This document shows, in pieces, positions 58,208 through 64,000 of a DNA stretch of 64,000 bases. A program made the position numbers and the translations under genes. Below the pieces are notes generated by a model that saw nothing but the letters and a program-made list of their open reading frames with translations, searched no databases and was not told where the DNA came from. The stretch comes from Yimella lutea (GTDB lineage: Bacteria > Actinomycetota > Actinomycetes > Actinomycetales > Dermatophilaceae). Location of the stretch: the NCBI RefSeq assembly GCF_006715095.1, contig NZ_VFMO01000001.1:496001-560000 (forward strand), in the 5' to 3' direction. Each line of letters begins with the position of its first letter. Positions within the stretch are counted from its first letter, which is position 1.

Positions 58208-59883
58208 ACCAGTGGACCCCGTACGGACCATCGATCAAGAAGCAGTCGGCTCCGTCACGCGCCAAGATCGTGATCGCCGGAGTCATCGGCGGCCTCGCCG
58301 TCGGATGCGGTGTCTTCCTGACCGCCACCTCGGGCTGGCTGATCGTGCAGGCGAGCAAGCACCCGGTGATCCTCACCCTGCTCACCGCGGTCGTCGGCGT
58401 TCGCGCGTTCGGCATGGGACGCCCGGCGTTCCGTTACGTCGAGCGGGTCATCTCGCACGACGCCGCGTTGAACTCGTTGCGGCACGAGCGCACCGAGGTC
58501 TACCGGCGACTCATCCCGCTGACCCCGGCCAGGCTCGGACGCCGGCGTCGCGCCGATCTGCTCACCGGCGTCGTCCGCGACCTCGACGATGTCGTCGATC
58601 TACAGGTGCGCACCGTCGTGCCGTTGATCGCCACGCTGGTCGCGTCGGCCGCTGCGGTGATCGTCGGATTCGTGCTGAACGCAACAGCCGGGTTCGTGCT
58701 GGTGGTGTTCTGTGCTTCAGCCGTGCTCGTGGGGGCGCTCGACCTCGCGCTGGAACGCCGCGGGCAGGCGCAGGTGCTCGAAGCACGCGCAGCGGTGCAG
58801 CGCGCGGCGCACCTCGTGTCGGCCAACCCCGCCGAGCTGCAGGCGATCGGGGCATCCGACGAAGCTCTGCGCTGGATCGACGAGGCGCAGGCCGAGCTCG
58901 AAGGTGCGAGTCGCCGGCAGGCCCGCGGGCGCTCGGTCGGTCTCGGACTCTCGTTGGCGCTCACCGGTACTGCCACCGTCGCACTCGGCTACCTGTTGTT
59001 CGACCCGGTGCGTAGCGGTGACCTGGACACGCCCCTGGCAGCCCTGCTCGTGTTCATGCCGTTGGCGCTCGGCGACGTGCTCGGCCTGATCCCGGACGCC
59101 GTCGGCGCGCTCGCCCGCGGCCGAGCTGCCACGAAGCGGCTGAGCGTCCTGCTCGACCAGGCTCCGGCGGTCGTCGCGACTGCTCACGACGAACCGGGCC
59201 CGGACACGACTGTCGAGCTGCGCGATGTCAGCGCCGCCTGGACCGACGATGCGGTGCACCTGGCGCCGCTCGATCTGATGATCCGTCCGGGCGAGCACGT
59301 GACGATCACCGGCCCGAACGGCTCCGGCAAGTCCACGTTGCTCGCGGTGCTCGCTCGTCACCTCGACCCGGCGTCCGGGTCGTACCTGATCGGCGGACGC
59401 GACGTCCGCAGCCTGTCGCTCGACGCCGTCCGTGACCTGTTCGCCGTCGTCGACGACGAACCCCACATCTTCGTCGGCACCGTGCGCGCCAACATGCTGC
59501 TCGCTCGTCCGGGAGCGTCCGACCAGCAGGTCGCGGCAGCCCTGGTGCAGTCCGGGCTCGGACACTGGCTCGCTGCGCTGCCCGCCGGCCTCGACACCGA
59601 ACTCGGCGACGGCAACCGAGGCGTCTCCGGAGGAGAACGAGCCCGACTGGGGATCGCACGCGCCGTGCTGTCGGGTCGGCCGATCGTGTTGCTCGACGAG
59701 CCGGTCGCTCACCTGGACACCCCGACCGCACGCGAGGTGCTCGCCGACCTGCACAGCGCGACCAGCGGCCGCACCGTGATCCTCGTCGCGCACCAGCCGG
59801 TGGGAACCATCGGTGCCCAGCGCGTCGTAAAATTGAACGATCACCGCTCTTACGAGCCCGCACCACCGGGATGGACCTCATGA
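58204..59883 (+). CDS. cydC: Thiol reductant ABC exporter subunit CydC
   Basis: This is the second half of the CydDC exporter. The 559-residue protein has the membrane domain with [18 protein letters not shown] and [17 protein letters not shown] (about 40-90, a CydC hallmark), and an ATPase with Walker [10 protein letters not shown] (about 369-377), signature [16 protein letters not shown] (about 474) and Walker [14 protein letters not shown]. The ATG overlaps the cydD stop by 4 nt and the stop overlaps the blaI start by 4 nt, so cydABDC and blaI are probably one transcript. Confidence 0.95.
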   Translation: MNQWTPYGPSIKKQSAPSRAKIVIAGVIGGLAVGCGVFLTATSGWLIVQASKHPVILTLLTAVVGVRAFGMGRPAFRYVERVISHDAALNSLRHERTEVYRRLIPLTPARLGRRRRADLLTGVVRDLDDVVDLQVRTVVPLIATLVASAAAVIVGFVLNATAGFVLVVFCASAVLVGALDLALERRGQAQVLEARAAVQRAAHLVSANPAELQAIGASDEALRWIDEAQAELEGASRRQARGRSVGLGLSLALTGTATVALGYLLFDPVRSGDLDTPLAALLVFMPLALGDVLGLIPDAVGALARGRAATKRLSVLLDQAPAVVATAHDEPGPDTTVELRDVSAAWTDDAVHLAPLDLMIRPGEHVTITGPNGSGKSTLLAVLARHLDPASGSYLIGGRDVRSLSLDAVRDLFAVVDDEPHIFVGTVRANMLLARPGASDQQVAAALVQSGLGHWLAALPAGLDTELGDGNRGVSGGERARLGIARAVLSGRPIVLLDEPVAHLDTPTAREVLADLHSATSGRTVILVAHQPVGTIGAQRVVKLNDHRSYEPAPPGWTS

Positions 59884-60263
59884 ATCGTGACAACGTCAGC
59901 GCCAACGGCCTCGGCGACCTCGAACGCGCGATCATGGAGTGCCTGTGGGCCACCGAGACTCCACTCATCGTGCGTGAGATCGCCGAACGCCTCGAACAGA
60001 CCGACGGCAGGAAGCGCGCCTACACGACGGTGATGACGGTTGCCGACCGCCTGGCCAAGAAGGGCCTGACCGAGCGCGTCCGGGACGGTCGTGCCTGGCG
60101 CTACAGCGCGGCGTCCAGCCGTGAGGAGCTCACCGCCCAGGCGTTGCGCGAAACGCTCGCCGACTGGGCCGGCCCGGCCGAGTCGGACGCCGTGCTGCAC
60201 TTCCTGCAGGACATGTCCGACCGCGATCTCGCCCGCGTCCGCAAGGCGCTGGAGGCGCTCTGA
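59880..60263 (+). CDS. BlaI/MecI/CopY family repressor
   Basis: The 127-residue protein has the winged-helix domain of the family: LGDLERAIMECLWATETPLI, VREIAERLEQTDGRKRAYTT and VMTVADRLAKKGLTERVRDG, then a helical dimer part ending in DLARVRKALEAL. In other bacteria such repressors are cleaved or released through an M56 sensor protease. The ATG at 59880 overlaps the cydC stop (ATGA); an ATG 9 nt earlier is possible. Its end abuts the stop of a convergent M56 gene with no spacer. A matching dyad lies upstream of cydA. Confidence 0.92.
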   Translation: MNRDNVSANGLGDLERAIMECLWATETPLIVREIAERLEQTDGRKRAYTTVMTVADRLAKKGLTERVRDGRAWRYSAASSREELTAQALRETLADWAGPAESDAVLHFLQDMSDRDLARVRKALEAL

Positions 60264-61148
60264 TCAGCTGACGAGAGTCGCAACGGTGAGCAGCCCGGGC
60301 AGCTGCAGCACGAACATCGCGGTCAACACCGCTCCGAAAGCCAGTCGCCGCCGGTAGGTGCCGTACGCCAGCTGCTCGACGCGGATCACCGCATCGTCCG
60401 TCGCGCCCAGCGCCGACGCCGGGTGTTGTCCTCCGGCGAGCGCCAGCATCGCGGTGGCAACCGGCCGCTTGCCGGTCACACCGACGGCCCAGCGGTCGGC
60501 GAGTAACTCGATCAGCAACTTCACCTCGCGCAGCCCGGCAGTGCTGCGCACCGCCACGGGCACGGCGGTGTGCAACACCGTGAAGAACTCCAGGACGAGG
60601 TCGTGCCGCTGTCGCAGATGCGAACGCTCATGTGCCAGAACGGCTTCCAGTTGATCCGCGTCGAGAGCGTCGAGCGTTCCCTGGGTCAGGACCACCCGCC
60701 GGCTGGAGCCGGGAACGCAGTACGCCGTCGGTGTCGGGTGAGCCAACACCCGGACGTTCTCCCCGAGGGCCGCGTCATCGATGCCGATGAGGTCCACCAG
60801 TTCGGTGTGCTCACGGCGTCCGCGGCGTAGGTCCGTGCCGATCCGGTGGCCCTGCAGCAGCAGGCGAGCCAGCAGGAAGCCGGTGACCGCGAGACCGGCC
60901 AGCAGGAGTGTCACGTGCTTGCCGGGGTCGGGATCGTGATGTCCGGAGGTCGCTCGGGCGTACAGAAGGACGGCCAGCGGGGCTGCGAGCAGTCCGGAGG
61001 CGACGGCGGCGAGCGATACGCTCTGCCACAGCAGCAGGGCGGCCGCGGGCACCGAACGCAGTGCGGTGAGCCGGGGGAGAAGACGGGGCATCGGCCAAGC
61101 CAGCAGCACCGCCAGCAGGATCAACGCCACGACGAACACGCGTCCCAT
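60264..61148 (-). CDS. M56 family membrane metallopeptidase (BlaR1-like core)
   Basis: The 294-residue protein has four hydrophobic segments and a cytoplasmic peptidase region with zinc motif AVLAHERSHLRQRHDLVLEF (HEXXH near residue 172) and a downstream LIELLADRWAV that may give the third ligand. CVPGSSRRVVLTQGTLDAL is typical of actinobacterial M56 proteins. Unlike true BlaR1 it lacks an outer penicillin-binding sensor domain. It should inactivate the neighbouring BlaI-type repressor when stimulated. The genes converge and touch stop to stop. Confidence 0.9.
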   Translation of the reverse strand: MGRVFVVALILLAVLLAWPMPRLLPRLTALRSVPAAALLLWQSVSLAAVASGLLAAPLAVLLYARATSGHHDPDPGKHVTLLLAGLAVTGFLLARLLLQGHRIGTDLRRGRREHTELVDLIGIDDAALGENVRVLAHPTPTAYCVPGSSRRVVLTQGTLDALDADQLEAVLAHERSHLRQRHDLVLEFFTVLHTAVPVAVRSTAGLREVKLLIELLADRWAVGVTGKRPVATAMLALAGGQHPASALGATDDAVIRVEQLAYGTYRRRLAFGAVLTAMFVLQLPGLLTVATLVS

Positions 61149-61232
61149 TATCGCCAGGACGGCTCCTCGCCACGAAGGTCGGTCGGCAAGCGCGTCGAAG
61201 GCGGGTCGAGCGCCCGTTGCTAGGCTCGTCGG

Positions 61233-62690
61233 GTGAGGCTGAACTCCGCTGCAATTGCAACCGTTCTGAGCACCGAGGTGCCGGTCGAGGGCGACTTCAC
61301 TGCCGTGACCAATGCATCGAACCAGGTGCAGCCCGGCGGGGTTTTCGTCGCGATCAAGGGGTTCACCAGCGACGGTGCCAAGTACGCGCCGGACGCGATC
61401 TGCCGCGGCGCACGACTGGTCGTGGCGCAGGAACCGATCGACGGCGTGCCGACGGCTGTTGTGCCGGACGCCCGGGTGGCCCTGGCACAGTTGGCGTGTG
61501 CGTTCGCCGGGGATCCGTCACATGAACTGACCGTCTACGGCGTCACCGGAACGAACGGCAAGACGACGAGTTCGTATGTGCTGCACGGGATTCTGTCGGC
61601 CGCGTACGGCGAGGACGCGACTGGCCTGCTCACTACTGCCGAGATCGTGGTCGGCAGACACCGCGAACCGGCGGTGCGGACGACGGGCGAGGCACCTGTC
61701 GTCCAGGGCAACCTGCGTCGCATGCTCGACGGCGGTGCGAAGCATGTCGTGCTGGAGACCAGTTCGCACGGTCTCGCGCTGCACCGAGTGCTCGGCACCC
61801 GTTACGCGGCAGCCCTTTTCACCAATCTCACGCGGGATCACCTCGACTTTCATCCCGATATGGAGGACTACTACCGCACCAAGCGCAGGCTGTTCGAGCG
61901 CACCGACGGACCCAAGCTGGTCAATGCCGACGACGAGTACGGTCGCCGCATCGCGGGCGAGGTAGACGGCACGCTCACGTACGGCGCTTCCGCGGACGCC
62001 GATTACCGCATTTCGGACGTGCGGCTTGAGGGGGCCGGGACGGCGTTCACGCTGAAAACCCCCGCCGGGCAGTCACTCTCGTTCCGTACTCCGCTGCTGG
62101 GTGACTACAACGTGCACAATGTCGCGGGCGCGTCGGCGTTGCTGCTGGAGATGGGCATGGACGCCGACACGCTCGTCGCGGCGGCGCAGACCATCCCGCA
62201 GGTGCCCGGCCGGTTCGAGCGGGTCCCGGCCGCTGCGGATCGCGGGTTCGAGGTGATCGTCGACTACGCCCACACCGACGATGCACTCCGCGCCCTGCTC
62301 GAGGTGGCCCGTGAGGTGACCTCGACGCGAGGTGATGATGCCCGGCTGATCGTGGTGTACGGCGCTGCAGGAGAACGGGATCCGGCCAAGCGCGCACCGA
62401 TGGGGACGGTGGCCTCCCGACTGGGCGACATCAACATCATCACCACCGACGACGCGTACTCCGAGGACCCGCAGGCCATCGCCGACGAGGTGATGAGCGG
62501 TGCCGACAGTTCGAACACGGCGGTCGTGCTCGAACGCCGCGAAGCTATCCGTCAAGCCCTGGACGAGGCGCGTCCGGGCGACGTCGTGGTGGTCGCCGGC
62601 AAGGGTCACGAACGCGTCCAGCACCTGCCCACGGGTGACATCGACTTCCACGACCCGACCGTCGTCACCGAGCTGCTCGCCGACCGTTGA
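61233..62690 (+). CDS. MurE-like Mur ligase
   Basis: The 485-residue protein has the three Mur ligase domains: an N-terminal UDP-binding region (TNASNQVQPGGVFVAIKGF), the P-loop TGTNGKTTSSY near residue 105, TNLTRDHLDFHPDMEDYYRT with the Lys that is carbamylated, and a C-terminal domain with VYGAAGERDPAKRAPMGTVA. The specificity loop reads TTDDAYSEDPQAI (about residue 406), not the DNPR motif of meso-diaminopimelate MurE nor the DNPA type of Lys-adding enzymes. It stands outside any cell-division cluster, so it may be a second MurE or a relative with another substrate. GTG is the start. Confidence 0.85.
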   Translation: MRLNSAAIATVLSTEVPVEGDFTAVTNASNQVQPGGVFVAIKGFTSDGAKYAPDAICRGARLVVAQEPIDGVPTAVVPDARVALAQLACAFAGDPSHELTVYGVTGTNGKTTSSYVLHGILSAAYGEDATGLLTTAEIVVGRHREPAVRTTGEAPVVQGNLRRMLDGGAKHVVLETSSHGLALHRVLGTRYAAALFTNLTRDHLDFHPDMEDYYRTKRRLFERTDGPKLVNADDEYGRRIAGEVDGTLTYGASADADYRISDVRLEGAGTAFTLKTPAGQSLSFRTPLLGDYNVHNVAGASALLLEMGMDADTLVAAAQTIPQVPGRFERVPAAADRGFEVIVDYAHTDDALRALLEVAREVTSTRGDDARLIVVYGAAGERDPAKRAPMGTVASRLGDINIITTDDAYSEDPQAIADEVMSGADSSNTAVVLERREAIRQALDEARPGDVVVVAGKGHERVQHLPTGDIDFHDPTVVTELLADR

Positions 62691-62713
62691 TCGGGTGCTT
62701 CGTCCGCGGGAGT

Positions 62714-62762
62714 GGTTTCGGCGCACGCTGATTCGTTCCTCATCGGCGTGGCTCAACCAGCG
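62714..62762 (-). repeat. 49-bp dispersed hairpin element, copy 3 (inverted)
   Basis: On the minus strand the copy starts CGCTGGTTGAGCC, has ACGCCGAT before and ATCAGCGT after the loop GAGGAACGA, and ends GCGCCGAAACC. It faces copy 4 across 48 bp, so the pair could also form a large cruciform between the MurE-like and glutaredoxin genes. Confidence 0.8.
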
Positions 62763-62810
62763 GGAGTTGTGTGGGTCAGCGTCCTGCCGCTGGTCGAGCC
62801 CATACCCTCT

Positions 62811-62859
62811 CGCTGGTTGAGCCCTACGCATGAGGAACGAATGCGTAGGCGCCGAAACC
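62811..62859 (+). repeat. 49-bp dispersed hairpin element, copy 4
   Basis: The copy starts CGCTGGTTGAGCC. Its stem arms CTACGCAT and ATGCGTAG pair perfectly over 8 bp around the constant loop GAGGAACGA, and it ends GCGCCGAAACC. A partial half-copy (CGCTGGTCGAGCC) lies between copies 3 and 4 at about 62789-62801. Confidence 0.8.
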
Positions 62860-62947
62860 GCTCGTATTCGTCGGTGTTCCGGCACAGCGGAGGGCAGCGG
62901 GCGGCGCACGGTGGAATCCCGATCAACGCTGTGGTGTTGGTGTGGTC

Positions 62948-63235
62948 ATGAACGTGAGCCAGATCCTTCCCCGCGGCGTCGAGTTGCCGGCCGCGGGCAC
63001 CGTCACGCTGTTCTCCACCGGGTGGTGTGGCTTCTGCCGCCGGTTGAAGGCCGGCCTCGACCGCGAGGGCATCGGTTACACCGAGATCGACATCGAGCGC
63101 TCACCCGCCGCGGCCGAACTCGTCGAGGTGATCAACCACGGCAACCGCACTGTGCCGACCGTGGTCTTCCCGGACGGGGACTGCGAGACCAATCCCTCGC
63201 CGGCACAGGTGCGTTCACGTCTCGGTGGAAACTGA
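62948..63235 (+). CDS. Mycoredoxin-like glutaredoxin
   Basis: The 95-residue thioredoxin-fold protein has the redox pair in LFSTGWCGFCRRLKAGLDRE (Cys 27 and Cys 30), the cis-Pro in NRTVPTVVFPDGD and the closing TNPSPAQVRSRLG. This is the pattern of actinobacterial mycoredoxins, which use mycothiol rather than glutathione. The ATG at 62948 was chosen; a GTG two codons earlier is possible. It is followed after 3 bp by the phosphoesterase gene, so the two are probably one operon. Confidence 0.88.
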   Translation: MNVSQILPRGVELPAAGTVTLFSTGWCGFCRRLKAGLDREGIGYTEIDIERSPAAAELVEVINHGNRTVPTVVFPDGDCETNPSPAQVRSRLGGN

Positions 63236-63238
63236 GTC

Positions 63239-63736
63239 GTGAGGAGAGTTCTGGTGCTGGCCGACACGCATGCGCCTCGCTTCTGGAAGACGGTGCCGCC
63301 GGCGCTCCTTCCGCTGCTCGAGCAGGCCGACCTGGTCCTGCATGCCGGTGACGTGTGCGTCCCGTCGGTGCTCGACGAACTGGCTGCCTACGCGCCGGTG
63401 CGAGTGGTACTCGGCAACAACGACGGGCCGGACGTGGCGGCGTGGAACGCCGGGGTGCCAGAGACGCTGGAGTGGGAGATCGACGGTCTGCGGGTGGCGA
63501 TGATCCACAACTCCGGTGCGCGCCAGGGTCGTGGCCGCCGGATGCGGCGTCGTTTCCCGGACGCGGAGCTGGTCGTCTACGGGCATTCGCACATCCCGAT
63601 GGACGTGGTCGACGACGGGTGTCATCTGTTCAATCCCGGATCGCCGACCGACAAACGCCGGCAGCCGCGTCCGACTGCCGGGATGCTGGAGATCGAGGCC
63701 GGCGCACTGGCGCGCCACGACCTGATCACCCTCTGA
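63239..63736 (+). CDS. YfcE/MJ0936-type metallophosphoesterase
   Basis: The 165-residue enzyme has the calcineurin-like metal motifs in order: VLVLADTHAPRF (DxH), LVLHAGDVCVPS (GDxx), VVLGNNDGPDV (GNxD), AMIHNSGARQGRG and VVYGHSHIPMDVV (GHxH), ending with LFNPGSPTDKRRQPRPT. Members cleave phosphodiesters or small phosphate esters with Mn or Ni; no specific substrate can be given. GTG is the start. It lies 3 bp after the mycoredoxin gene. Confidence 0.9.
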   Translation: MRRVLVLADTHAPRFWKTVPPALLPLLEQADLVLHAGDVCVPSVLDELAAYAPVRVVLGNNDGPDVAAWNAGVPETLEWEIDGLRVAMIHNSGARQGRGRRMRRRFPDAELVVYGHSHIPMDVVDDGCHLFNPGSPTDKRRQPRPTAGMLEIEAGALARHDLITL

Positions 63737-63756
63737 AGTGCACCGGGGCGTCGGCC

Positions 63757-64000
63757 TCAGTCGAACGCTGCGTCGACCTCGTCCTTCGGAACGTCGTCGA
63801 GCGAGTCGTGCGTCCACTTCGGGGCACGGTCCTTGTCGACCAACTGCGCACGCACGCCCTCGGCGAAGTCGGCGTGGTGTGACACGACGCGGGCCAGTCG
63901 CAGGTCCTGGGCGAGCACCTCGTCGACCGTTTCCATCGAGGCCGCCCGGCGCAGAGCCGCGAGCGTGACCGAGACCGACCAGGGCGAACGCTGCGCAATC
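63757..64000 (-). CDS. Enoyl-CoA hydratase/isomerase family protein, C-terminal part
   Basis: The leftward frame is cut by the window end and shows about 81 residues: an SPWSVSVTLAALRRAASM helix, VLAQDLRLARVVSHHADFAE, GVRAQLVDKDRAPKWTHDSL and DDVPKDEVDAAFD before the stop. This is the conserved ending of 3-hydroxyisobutyryl-CoA hydrolase-type members, with the VDKDRxPKW motif. That enzyme acts in valine breakdown. The start and catalytic region are outside the window. It converges with the phosphoesterase gene across 20 bp. Confidence 0.85.
   Translation of the reverse strand, partial: IAQRSPWSVSVTLAALRRAASMETVDEVLAQDLRLARVVSHHADFAEGVRAQLVDKDRAPKWTHDSLDDVPKDEVDAAFD

Noticed and set aside
1..64000. 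CRISPR arrays, rRNA or tRNA genes, and canonical defence systems
   Set aside because: No regularly spaced repeats, no rRNA-like segments and no tRNA cloverleaf were found; the CPBP and AAA proteins alone do not make a recognised defence system.

Overview
The window is high-GC DNA with actinobacterial hallmarks: densely packed genes joined by 1-8 nt overlaps, frequent GTG and TTG starts, a Mycobacterium-like cobalamin gene set (cobIJ fusion, CobN with a ChlI/ChlD-type partner), a mycoredoxin-like glutaredoxin and BlaI/M56 regulation. A member of the Micrococcales (Dermacoccaceae-like) is my best guess. It is an inference from gene content, not a database result.

Layout. (1) 1-4.26 kb is a mobile or decayed edge: the end of an unknown gene, a complete IS1634-type element that has cut an older ISL3-type transposase, an orphan coding remnant of lower GC, and a stretch without genes. 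(2) 4.26-29.4 kb is a near-complete oxygen-dependent (aerobic) adenosylcobalamin locus in several transcription units. Three cobalamin riboswitches head the main ones: a leftward seven-gene operon (chlI/D-like, cobO, cobBC, cobA, cobS, cobU, cobD), the rightward cobalt ECF importer cbiMNQO (behind cobL-cobM), and rightward cobN plus a bluB-cobT fusion. cobG-cobH-cobIJ and cobQ-cobF run leftward. Three fusions (CobB-CobC, CobI-CobJ, BluB-CobT) compress the pathway. CobK (precorrin-6A reductase) is the one corrin-ring enzyme I cannot find. (3) 29.4-53.8 kb is a mixed housekeeping and envelope region: an amidohydrolase, a three-gene set of tiny membrane proteins resembling mycobacterial ArfABC, a CPBP protease, acyl-CoA ligase, MarR, uricase, a GH15-like protein, App1, Fpg/Nei, two rhodaneses, pyridoxal kinase, a tandem GNAT protein, secreted lipase and metalloprotease, an AAA ATPase, MMPL, ThpR, TrmL, TerC and LOG, with at least two pseudogenes. 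(4) 54.0-61.1 kb holds cydABDC (cytochrome bd oxidase and its assembly exporter), with blaI coupled to its end, a convergent M56 peptidase, and a BlaI-like dyad before cydA. (5) 61.2-64 kb has a MurE-like ligase, a glutaredoxin, a phosphoesterase and the end of an enoyl-CoA hydratase-family gene.

The most unusual structures are (a) a dispersed element of exactly 49 bp in four copies, with an invariant nine-base loop and stems whose arms change together, one copy being translated inside cydD; (b) a probable BlaI-type circuit on cytochrome bd oxidase; (c) a His/Asp-rich linker in CobB-CobC; and (d) long nested hairpins in several intergenic gaps.
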